DNA of 64,000 bases from Serinus canaria. Lineage: Eukaryota > Chordata > Aves > Passeriformes > Fringillidae. Location of the stretch: assembly GCF_022539315.1 (NCBI RefSeq), contig NC_066317.1, positions 43,742,435 to 43,806,434 of the forward strand, written 5' to 3'. Of the stretch, positions 25,101 to 36,900 are shown one piece after another. The first letter of the stretch is position 1. Every line of letters starts with the position of its first letter. Position numbers and translations under genes: made by a program. The notes beneath the pieces were generated by a model. That model had not been told where the DNA came from. It worked only from the letters and a program-made list of their open reading frames with translations, and made no database searches.

Positions 25101-28100
25101 GGTCTCTCCAGAAAAGTTTTAGGTATTTTTCATAGCAAATAAAAATAAGCATGCAAAGTTTTGGGGCTTTGAATACCCAGCTCAAGGAGCAGGTGAGAAC
25201 ATGTCACCCCAGTCTGCCCTTCATGCACAGATTTTGGTTTTTGTTTTTACTTTTATTTCCTTGTGAATCTCAGGTGGAGGCAGGAGAGAGAAAAAGAGTT
25301 GGGTGTGCCTGTGGCTCACTCTTGTAGGGACTATGGAAACACTCCTGTGAAACTGTGGCCAAACATTTGTTCCATTATTAAACTGACTGCTTTACTTTAT
25401 ATTTAGACATAAATTAAACCTCCCAGGGATCTTTGTTTCTCCTCAGAACCACAGAAAGGAAAATCCCAGGGTAAACAAGCATTTCTGAGAACAACCTATA
25501 CAAAGACCAGGAAAGTCAATGGAATACTTTGGATCATATTTTGAGGTAATTTTTCCCTGAGTGAGGTCAGATTTCACAAGCTTGAGCAACTTTTTGACAT
25601 TCTCTTTAACGTGATTCTCCTAGCCCCTTCCCTTTCTTTCCTACTACCTCCATCCAAACATGCTCTGGCTGGCAGCTCAGTTGTACTCATGGCTTAGTTC
25701 TGTCTTCCTCACTCTCAAATTGTTTGCTTCCCTTTCTGAAATAGCATCAAGGGCTGCTTACTATTGTATAATAATGTAAAGGAAGCATTTAGCATATGCG
25801 GGGCAAAAAAAATAAAAGGTTGCATTAAAAAAATTATATATACAGAGATGTGTTTGTATCTGCTCTTTATTTAAACCTATGACTCAGGAGTCAGACAAAC
25901 ATTTTTAATGGTCCAGTGGTCAGTGTTAGAACACCAGTCTTTGTAAGGTGGAGAGGGTCAGATCCAAGAAGCAGTGAGCACTCTTGATGGTTATTGATGT
26001 TGATAGTTGCTACTTGTGCTGAGTACAGGCAATGACCTTCATCAGGCTGCATCATGGAATAAAACACAAATTTAAAACAGCCTGGAAATGTTGTGTGCAA
26101 CTTGCTCTCCATTAAATTTTTCATTGTCTCATCTCTTGCATTCTCTTGGACACACTGGAATACAGCTTTGGCCAGTGAGCCACAAAACATTCCAGCTCCC
26201 CTTTTTTAAGTAGAGAGGTTTACACTTGTCTGGAGTATCTGTCCTTCCTCTGCACTGCAGCATTTGTTCTGCCCAAATAGCCAATTCCTCCTTTCACAAA
26301 AACACTTTGTTCAGAATTAAACCTGACTATCCTGTCAGTTTTGTGGCAAGGAAGCAGAGATGTGAAGGGTCAATTTCTTCCCAGTAATTCTGACATGCAG
26401 CATAGTGTCCTCTGCAAAGATGCAGAAGAGAAACACAGAGATGCTGCCTCACCAAAATGCCTCTCACAAATGACTTATTTTTATCCTGTGCAAGATGAGC
26501 ACCAGCTTTCAATCTGACTGAGCACACACAGAGACTTCCTTGTTATCACATGTGTAAGAGGAGGTATCTTCAGCTATATATTTTATCTATTTTAATTGTG
26601 ACAGTTTCAAAATGAAACTGTCACAATACTTTTTTCATTCAGAAAAAAAGAATTTGAGATGCTGTACAAAAAGCAACAGCACACTGAAAATTTTGCAAAG
26701 TCAACCTACTTTGTCACAACTGAAGAGGGCAACCTAATACCATCTTATTGTTGCTGTGTCCACTGTCCCATCCATAAAGCCCTCATCAAAGCAGAGCACA
26801 GCACCTTGCCAACGAGGATAAAGGGGATGGAGAATTTATATCCAGAAATCTTTTCAAAGCTAGGAATGCCACACATAGTATCTTTCTTTTTGTTTCCCTT
26901 CTTTCACATTTTTATTTCTGCTTAGATATGATCATAATTGCTGAATCACCCCTACTAGGCTTTTTTTAGTAGTGGTCGTGGTGGTTTTGGTGGGGATTTT
27001 TTACAACATAGGGCAATTTGTGTTCTTTTTAGGACAACTTATCTCTGTTGAGCACTGGGAGAAGAAGCAGGTGCAGGTACTGAATTGCCACAAGAGCAAC
27101 AGAGGCATCTGCTGTCCTCAAGCACCCCAGACTCTAGAAGATGTAGAGATAGCTTAAATGGCTCAAAGGCAGAGACATTCCCTGCTCCACAGCAAATCAC
27201 TGTGCTTTCCTGTTCTGCATTGTGTCCACGTGGTCTAACTGAATGAGAAAACAGCACTAACACAGTCTTCTCAGATTTGACATTCATTAGGAGTTTTCCA
27301 AGACACAGATTTTCAGGGGCTAATATATTTATTAGCTAATGTGAAGGTAGAAAAATTTTATAGAAAACTATATTTTAACCAAGTAGGATTTATTTCTGTT
27401 GAATACTAAAGAATAGATTCCATGTATGGACACAGAATCAACTCCAGAGCAGTACCTCAGCATGGTTTTCACCAGCAGACTGGAAGATAAAATCATGGCT
27501 TAACTGCCAGAATTCATACACTGTAAAAGTAAGAAATGCTGAACTCACAAAAGAGAGAAGCACTTGTATATATTCAACACTGACACACTTCATTTTCCTC
27601 AAGTACTGAAGCAGTCCCAAACCCTGTAAAAGTGCTGAGCAAGAAAATGGGTAGTGCAGCAGATTTAACACACTGGCCATACTAATACAGCCCAAGAGTG
27701 CTTTGGATGCAGGCTGATGGAGACATGACACAGCAGAGAGGATGCAGGATCACAGCTATTATTTCTACTCAGAACCTAACCAAGGGTTCACTAGCAACAT
27801 TTTGCTGGTGGAACACACACAACTCTTCACTCAGCATTGTGAACCATGGTCATAAGTAACCTCTATAAAATAAGTTTTAGCTTTAATTTCTCAACTGTGA
27901 TTTTAAAATTTCTACACAATGAGTTTGGAAGAAGTAAATTAGTCACTGTTAGTACCAAAAAACTTACACATGTTCACTTCTAATAAAAACATTTCTCAAT
28001 GATCACAACTGCATTAGTCCTGGAAAAGTCAGTCTGTTCAATCTATTTTCTACTGCAGTTGTAGTGCTAAGCAATAGGATGAGAGACAATGGGCAGAAAC

Positions 28101-31100
28101 TGATTCAACTTCAGGTGGGAGTTCCACCTGAATTAATTTTGTAAGAAACCAGGGCATCTTTCTCATGTCATCAAAACTTCTCCACATGCCACTCAGTGCT
28201 ACATAAGCAGCTTAGGAGCAATCCAAGCCCACTAAAGCCAGAAGCATGTTTTTTATCAGCAGAATTGAGACAAGATTATTGCCCAGTTATCAGACAAGCA
28301 ATGTAAAACACATTTGCCTTTTACCTTATTAGCAGTCAGATCTTTCAGTCTTGACATTGCCAAAAGTTTAAGCTTTCAAGGACAGCTTGGTTTTATTTAC
28401 TTATTCATTCATTTACTGTATTTTTAATGGTATATCCACCTCTCTGAGCACATTAACTTTGTCTGTCAGCTAATTAAGTCTGAGATCACATGGATTCTGC
28501 TGGAAATTACCTTTAGCTTAAGGTGTGCCTCCTCAAAACAAAATCCACTCAAGAGAAACCTTCACCATGAGTGAGGTAATCTGGTTTATGAGATGATGAA
28601 GCTGTTACTGACCCAGGCAGGCTCCATTAATAGATGGGAGACTGCCTGCAAGAATAAAGGTTTGCTGTGCAGACTTCACAGTCACAACCTCAGCTGACTG
28701 ACCCCATTCCATAAAAATTATGTTACATGGTGATGATACATCCTCAGAGGACAAATGAATATTTGGGGAAGAAAAAAAAAATAGCTGCTTACCAAACCTC
28801 CCCTCTCCTTCTCCCAGGAATTTGTAAGAATATAGTCCAATCCCAGCATAAACTCAAAACATGAGAAAATTCAATACAGAAACAAGTATTTGTGAAAAGA
28901 ATCCCTGGGCAAGAACCTCAATCCAAATAATGCATGGAAAGCCTACAAACACAAAAGTGGTTCAAAATACTTCAGCAGCTTTGAAGGGACAACTGTTATT
29001 TAAACAGAGCAAGAAGTATTAACTGGAGCCTGACACAGATTCAGCCTCTTACAAGGATGACAAGTCTATATTCTAAGAGAATGGACACCTTTCCTTTCTC
29101 AGTTTACACCAAATTTCACCAGAGTACTTAACTACACACTGGACATGCCACAGTCAGACTGTAGACATTCATATAACAAAGTTGTGATATTCTTTCTCTC
29201 AAATAACTAAACTCAGCTCTCAGTGAAGATTAATAATACATAATAGTTTTTTCATATGTGTGTAATAAAGTTTCTGCATGCTGGCATTTAGGGATGAAGT
29301 TTCAGAATTGAATATAGTATGATAATAATCTACCTCTTTCTTAAATGTAGCCCAAATTCCAGCAGTGCTGAATATCCACTGGCATACTTTATCTGGAAGC
29401 AATTGACTTCTAAAATTCTCAAGCTCATCCAGAATTCCCAACAACAGAGGCAGGCCTCCCCTGTCTGAAACAACCAGGCTGCAAATGAGGTGTGGGGCTC
29501 AGCACAGTCCATGCTGGCTCTGCAGTATGGGTACTTTGGCACAAAGTGTCTAAACCTGGAGCCTGAGGATGCAGCAGATGCAGCCTCCTCAGCCAGGAGC
29601 AGCTGGACCCAGTGGGGCAGGGAATATGGGCCATTTTCTGAACTATGCCTCATCCACAGCAACTGAAAGCCACAGCCCTGGGCTCTATTGAAAGTAACAT
29701 TTGGATTAGAGTGGAATGGTATTTCAGAAGCCTCAAATGTATGGTTGGTTCTTTGGCCACACTTTGATTTTCAAAGGCCTGTGGGGAGTGCAAGTGGGAT
29801 AGACCCAGGAAGGATAAAGCATAAGGATATCAAGCTATGAGGAAGACAAAAATGATAATTTGAAGACATTGCTCTAGCAAGTAAATCTGTAATACATTAC
29901 CATGTGGCAATTAACAGCTGGGAAGCTACATCAAAAATACTCAGCACCAGCAAGGTTTTCTACTGAGCAATCCCAAATCCACCTGCTCGTGCTGCATAGA
30001 CTGGAAAAGCTTGGCATTTCACTCCTATTGCCTTGTATTCAAAGCTAGTTGCTCAATAATCTAGCAGACATCTTAATTATATAGCTCTTTAAAACTGCTG
30101 TAACAAAAGGGGTTTGGGTTTTTTTTGGGGGGAGAAGGGGGAAGGGGAAAATCTGTGCAGCTCCATTAAAGGTCATGAAATCACACCAGCTGAAGATGTG
30201 CCCTGCACTGCAACCACTGACTATGAATTAAGCCCAGGCATGGAGTAACTCTAATGAGACAATTAACCTCTTCTAGCCCTGCTTCTGTTGGCAATTCCAC
30301 TACTGATCTTCTGAAGCCAAAGGTGCTTTTTATCCCCAGCACTATAAACTGCTACAACCTACTACAGATGGACAGTGATGGTATGTCTTGGAGGGAACAG
30401 GAAAGTTGTGTAAACCATCTATTATCTCTTAGGTCTCAAAAGGTTCATTTGCACTTCACAAGACAAGAATTTGTAATTTATGTGCAAACTGGGCTTATCC
30501 TTTTCCTGACTGCATTAAGACACTGTTAATATCTATTTTCACGTGTGAACAAGAAAAGTAAATACAACAGCTGACCAGATGTGCACTGCATTTTTATTAA
30601 TTTAATCTTAGCTTCCCAGGCTTATCAAAAGGATATATGTATTTCAAGGATTTGATTTTTTATAACTTTACATAATACTCACACTCTCACAAATTCCTCT
30701 GACTTTTATATACACATAGCCAATGAAAAACTACAGCAAAGGAAATTAAGATAAAGTATTTGTGAGAGCTAGCACATAAAATTTCACCTGCACCTGAGAA
30801 ACAAATTAAATTATTTTTAAAACAAATGTAAAAAATACTGTCCTCAATCTGTGCTGTCATTTGCTCCCAAACACAAACATCAAATGACAGAATATGCAGA
30901 GCTTGTTTGGTACACAGTTTTTTGCCCATTAATAACTCTACTGCCAGCTAAGGAGCACTGGGACCATGCTTGTTCCCAGTTCTGCAGCATGCACTCTACC
31001 AGTCAAGTACAATTTCAGACATAGTGTCTATGTCTCGTTTGTAGGACTTCAAGAATAGGGAGCAACGTGACAAACTTCTGGCATCTGAAGAATAAAGACT

Positions 31101-31144
31101 AGACTTTCTACTGAGAGGATATTTCTCACAAAAGATGCCCTGAT
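19126..31144. other. Intergenic sequence between the two gene 3' ends
   Basis: No gene was recognised on either strand. The longest frames (20282-20725 minus, 21437-21883 plus) have no recognisable domain or codon pattern. Visible structures are three copies of AAACTGTAGGGAT at 23940-23991, a perfect 15-base hairpin at 26595-26627 and a run of G-tracts at 30109-30147. Confidence 0.55.
26595..26627. repeat. Perfect 15-bp inverted repeat, 3-base loop
   Basis: ATTGTGACAGTTTCA at 26595-26609 is followed by AAA and then its exact reverse complement at 26613-26627. Confidence 0.9.
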
Positions 31145-31454
31145 CCTTGTTTTATAAAAAGGTTTATTTCTCAATAGAAAAGTATATTTTAAAACACAAT
31201 TATTTGCTAACAGCAATATAAAACTCTACAGTTTTAACTTCATAAAAGTTTAAGAAAACATAAATATTGTCTACCACTTACATTCCTATATACAGAGCTT
31301 GCATTAGCGAGTTGAATAGTTAAGAGATAATAACTCAAAAATGAATGGCACACAACTACAAGACTCAAATTCCATGTCACACTGCACAATCACAGTAACA
31401 CAAGGAAGAGCTTGAAATCCTCAGTCACTGGATTCTGCTTTGTTCTCTTTATAG
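31145..31454 (-). other. TRMT9B: TRMT9B 3'UTR (probable extent)
   Basis: AT-rich sequence follows the stop codon on the minus strand. AATAAA on the minus strand at 31168-31163 is the nearest good signal and would give a 3'UTR of about 310 bases. A second AATAAA at 30598-30593 could give a longer form. The end is inferred from motif and position only. Confidence 0.5.
31163..31168 (-). terminator. TRMT9B: Candidate polyadenylation signal AATAAA of TRMT9B
   Basis: A consensus hexamer on the minus strand about 290 bases beyond the stop codon. It is followed on that strand by TTTTGTGAG, which fits a G/T-rich downstream element. Confidence 0.5.
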
Positions 31455-32494
31455 CTATGTTCCTCTTCTCTCTGCAATAATGCACCAGTTCCCATGGTCA
31501 TAGCAGGAAGAAAGTATCTGAAGCTCAGGCACATTCTCTTCTACCAGAGAACTCAGCTCTCCTTCCCGAAAAACATGGTAATAACGCATGAAGGCCTTTG
31601 TATCCAACATGGCATCAGTTTGGTCCCCAACAGACACTGCTGAATCCAAAGCTGAGTCAGTGGAGTCAGTGGTTGAAGTTCTTTTGAAAAACTTGCTGGC
31701 ATCAGACTTACCAGCACCATCTTTATTACAATCACAGACGCAGTCCTTGTCTTCCACTGGGCCGTTCATAAATGAGGCTTTGTCCCCCTTGCTCTGAGCT
31801 GCCCTTGGGTGTCCTCCATTTAAACTTAAATCCTTCAGTGCATCTGTGGCTGGTGACCACTGTGGCTTTTTGAGAGACAGGCTTTCTACAAACACATCAT
31901 CATCATCATCTAAACTCTGTTCATTTAACAGTGCCCCATGGTGACTCAAATCCAAACTGCAGTGCCGTGAGTGCTGGATGGGTACGGCACTGTTGGCCCA
32001 CACTCCTTCATGTTTCAGGTGCTTCATTTTGTCACTTTGCTTTCTCAGGGCTGATTCATCAAGTGATCTGGAGAAAAACCATGAGCGGAAAGATCTTCCT
32101 AGAGCACTGTAAAATCTGTTTTCTTCCTCGGAAATTTTCATGCAGCAGGCTGTGGGTAAGCAATGGTCCATACTGCGGGGATGTTTTGAATCCGCTTCTG
32201 GCTGCAGATTGTTTTGGTAGCTGCACTCAGAGATGACAAGCTGTGCAGGGTGTATGTCTTGGCCTTTTGCACTATGGACAAACTCACCCTTATCTCCAGA
32301 TTGATTTGATTCTGAAAAATGGCGCGAGCACAAGGCCTTGTTCCATGGAACAAATACATCTTGCTTCTCAAAGCGACGATTCTTTTGTTCCATAGCCCAA
32401 ACGTAAATCATTATTTGGCCTCCAGGTGTCAATATCCTTGCCATTTCCTTTATTGCTTTGATCCTCCTTTGTTTAGTTGAGAAATGATGTATCA
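31455..32494 (-). CDS. TRMT9B: TRMT9B terminal coding exon
   Basis: The acceptor TTTTTTCACAG ends at 32495. The exon completes Val110 and reads [20 protein letters not shown] onward to [11 protein letters not shown] and TAG at 31457-31455. It carries the end of the methyltransferase core, a serine-rich segment [15 protein letters not shown] (244-258) that is conserved in TRMT9B, an Asp5 run at 305-309, a serine/threonine-rich DSTDSALDS segment and the C-terminal [10 protein letters not shown] block. The exon is single and unbroken over 345 codons, so the gene is under coding constraint. Confidence 0.95.
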
Positions 32495-33911
32495 CTGTGA
32501 AAAAAGGAAAGGCATTATGTACTGAATATTAGTAAAGACAAAGCATTTCCATCTTCAACCTGTTCTCCATGTTCAATCATTTCAGTTGCCTCATTCCAAA
32601 TTATCACTTGCTGCAAGTCAGCAACAGAGATGAATTTATAGGTACCACAATGGAGGTTCACCTCAGAATGCTCTCTTTTATGATTATGTCCAATAGATAA
32701 AAATAGGAAAATCTGGAAGAAGGAAATTTATCTCATCCCAAAACAGGGATTCAAGAAAAGTCAGGCATATAAGCTGAAGGTTTCTGTTTCTCTGCATAGC
32801 CCGTAAGACATTATAACATGGCAGGCTTTCACTTAAATGCCTAGCCTTTAGGTGAGTTAGTTTCAAGTTGACTTTAGTTTTTGGCACAATTTTCAGACTT
32901 ATCTTACTAAAAAAAAAGAAAATCTTTTCACCATGTAACAAATACAGCAAAGTGTAACATCAGAAAAAAGATACTTTGAACTTTTATATGAGCACACTTG
33001 CAAAAGTTCTAATGAGAAAGTTTAGACAAATATTCACCATAGCTTTAGTTTTGTCAAATTAGATTTTATTTTTGTAAAAAATGTCTACATTGCATGTCTC
33101 AGCATTTTATAATTTTTTTTACATTATCTTATGCTAATAAAAAAATTTTTTTGATCACAATATTTTAATTTTCTTTCCAGGACAATTTTCAAATTTTCAC
33201 ATTTCACTTCAATGTGAAATGTGAATTTCACATTGAAGTGAAATTTCAAAATTTCTACATTATTTCTATCTTCCTATTCACCTGGAGTATGAATGAGCCA
33301 ATTTTAACAGTCAAAGAATAGCTAATAGAACTATTTGCTCTTGAAACTCTCAGAGGCATTAACTTGTACCTAGCTTGGACACATTTATCATGTTGTCCTA
33401 TATATCATCAGCACTAGATTTGATCAGTGATGTAAAAAGGACTGATTCCATGATTTGTTTCAAGTGGACTTGGAGCCAGCCACTTCTACATGAAAAACAT
33501 TCAATCTACCCATGGAACAGCAGGCAATAGAGCATGTTCTTACCTGAAGACATTTCTCTATGAATTCAGAAAAATTTGATTATATGCGCTGCTTGACAGT
33601 AGCCAATTCTAGGTGTAGAAACAGTGTTAGTTCAACACTGCAGTTATGAAAAGTGCATCCAACTAGCCCTGTCTTTATTCAAAACAATGATTAAATTACC
33701 AAGGGGGGAAAAAATGTAGCTTTATTATCACAAGCCAAGAAAAGCATTTGTGGCATTTAATATTAAGAAGACTCTCACAAGCAGCTGTGAATACAAAATA
33801 GACAACTCTGAGAAGAGTTTCCCATCTATGTGGTCAGTGTTTGTTTCCAGTGTTTGTTTTGTACTCCTGACTCCAAGGAATCTTTTTTCAAAATTGAAAA
33901 AAAAATCTAAA

Positions 33912-33946
<35 letters not shown>

Positions 33947-36900
33947 GGATAGGGGAAAGGGAACTGATATTTTCTTATACTGGAATTAGGCCATATATCA
34001 CCACAGAACCTCCTGGAAAATTTTATCAAAACTGACAGAGACAGCATACACATACAAGCTTAATTTACCAGAAAGAAACTACAATCAACCAACAGAATCT
34101 GTGCAAATTCTTTAATGGGTTAAATATTCCTTCTGGTTAGAATCACTTTGGAGGTTCTGCAGAAAAATCAATCCTATGAACACAATTATATCAACAAATC
34201 CAAGAAGAGCACTTGACTAAGTACATAAATGCTTGTTTTTCTCTGTAATAGGATGAAAACCACTTTATTTAGAATTAGATGGACACAGGCATACCATGTC
34301 TCTATTCAAGAGAGATTAAAATCCATTATTGTTAAATGTACTGAAATAGAATGTGAACTTTTAAACTTGTCAGGCTTATAATTGATATAAACACTAGATA
34401 GGTATGCTATCCTTGAGTCAGCTGATCTGATAAGCACTGAAATGGTGCTACGAGACCTAAAATGGGGGTAGGGCTCACTGGTAAACTAGCCAACATGAAA
34501 CAAAGTAATATGATTGCTTGTGTATCAGTCAGCCTTTCCTTCCACCTGTTTATGGGAAAGATACATTTTAAAATAAATTTCTATCACATTTCAAGTAGTT
34601 TGTTGTTTGCTATCAATAATAAATAATAATAATAATAATTATCATGCTTTGTACTTTTGCTGATGAATTTAAAAACCCTGAAAGAAGCTCAATCAAGACT
34701 AGAACTAAAAACCTAGACTGTAAGTGGGTACTCTTTTTTTATCTACACTTAGCAAATTATTAAATAATTAGTAAAAATTAGTAAAAATTATTAGAGTAGT
34801 AAAAATACTACTCTCAAATTACGAGTAGTATTTTCAAAGAGGGAGGTCAGAAGTGTTAAAATGCAGAGATGCCCTGGTCATTTTAGACAACAAGTGCTTG
34901 TATGAATCTGAGTTCTTATGACTAAGAGAAATCCGAATTCATAACACATAATTGTTAATGTGAGTTCCAAGTTCTGCCATAAAGTTTTCATTTCAAAGCA
35001 TTTGCTGTTCAAAACAGATGCTATGGAGAAACCAAGAGTTTGTCTTGAGCATCTAATATGTTTAAGCTTTGAGCAACCATGTTTAGATTAGTTTTCACTT
35101 GTTTACAATGCATGCTGGTAGGAAATCTTTTCTCTACCACATATAAACAAACAGGTGATATGCATATTTCCTTGGTCAACAGTGCCTCTTGAGTTTTGTT
35201 GTTTCATGTTGACTAAATTAATTTCAGTTCTATCTCCTGTAATTCTAAGGAACTGTTTCAAAACCATTAACTGAAATGAAGCCACATGGAAAGAAAAGAA
35301 AAGAGCACAGAAATTCTCATTTGCTGGGGACAGAATGAAGGTATTCTGTCTTACCTCCAATTGAAATGACTGCATTGAAGCACTGGTCCCTAAAGGGAAG
35401 GTTAAGGTTGTCACACACCAGAACCTCATCACCTTTCTTCTTTGCAATTTCTACCAGTCCTTCACAGTAATCACAGCCCAGATTATACACTTGACTGTTG
35501 ACACTGAGATACTTTCCAGTTCCACAACCTAAAGAAAAGGATACTAGGTCAGAAGTCATATATTCCAAATATTTGCTCTCCCTCCTAAAGCAGTGAAAAT
35601 AATATGCAGGCTTTCCTAATCCTCAGTTTTCCTGGAAAACAAAAAGAGGGTTTGTGCTGACTAGCATAACTGCTGCAGGGCTCATTTGGACTGTTGAAAA
35701 TGCATGCTCACACTATTAGGACTGTAACAGTACCAACATCACTAACAGAAATACTCATTACACAGCCCTGTATAATAGCAGGTTATTTGTATTTCTGTGG
35801 GGAACAAGGATAAGTGCAGGTGGGAGGAGGAAAGAATGCTCCTCTGTATTGTACATCTTCGAGAATAAAAACCCAACCATGCTGCTTCATACTGAGTATT
35901 TATATGGCCTGTATCCTCTTACCAACAATGAGCATAAATGGGCACCCAAGAGAGGGTAAGAAAAGGATAAGCCCTAAGGCCTTTTTCCCAGTGCCATTCC
36001 AGCTTCCAGCTACTTTCTGTTCAGGGGATTTCCTGAAGCCAGTGTGTTATGTCTTTTCAGTGGTCTGCAACAGAGCTCTTTCCTTTGCTTAACCCCATGC
36101 ACTACTTCTCCAGTGCATCCCATTTCTCTCCAAGAAGTCCTAAACCATAAATGCCACTGAAACAAGCCAGAGTGGAAAATTTTTTCTTTAGATACAGACT
36201 CAAAAATACCCATAAATCATAGAGGTTCTTTCCATATTGCAGGCACGTCCTCTTTATGACTTTATGCCAATGCATTATAAGCCACGTAAATGTAATGAAC
36301 TGTTCCAGAACATTACATTTATGTTCTTCCACCTAAAAGGAAGCACAGTCCTTCTCAAGGACTGTGCTGTAGTGAATTGAAATCTTTCAGAGGATCCCTC
36401 AATGCCTTATGCATATCAAGCACTTTTCAAAATTATACTGGGAGCCGTTCACTGCAGCTCTGGGTCACTAGTGAGGAATAATTTCTGAAAGTTGACAGCC
36501 AAGCAATGGGGTAGCAGCTTGGCAAAGAGAATCATCTCAGTACTGGTAATTCAATTTAAAGGCCTGGAGTTATCTTTAGAAACATCACTGCTTCTTGCAG
36601 CACTGCTGCTCTCAGTGTTGTTAATGTGCACCATTATCTAGAGAGACAGCACAGGAGCTATTGCAGAACAGAACAACACTTCAGTGGTGAAAAAGAGCAT
36701 ATTTCTCAGCAAAAAGCAAGCACTATTCTTTGAGGTAGCACTTGAGAAAAATGGAAAATACTAGTATTGCAAATGCTGTTCAAGGAATACATGCAATAAT
36801 ACATGAAGTTCTGCATGTTAGGAAACTACAAATTTTAAAGATTTTTATAAATTACGATTCATTACTGTGTTTGCAGAGGAACACATTTATTCAATCATCA

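Larger units (their letters stand above)
32495..35354 (-). other. TRMT9B: TRMT9B intron (between coding exons 2 and 3)
   Basis: This 2.86 kb intron has GT-AG borders on the minus strand. It contains a perfect 20-bp inverted repeat (33201-33244), a T28 run (33916-33943), an AAT microsatellite (34615-34640) and a small GAGTAGTA hairpin near 34793-34814. No other gene is seen. Confidence 0.85.

Noticed and set aside
33916..33950. T28 followed by ACAG, resembling a strong splice acceptor on the plus strand
   Set aside because: It lies antisense inside a TRMT9B intron and no coding frame or donor partner follows. A homopolymer next to AG is expected by chance.
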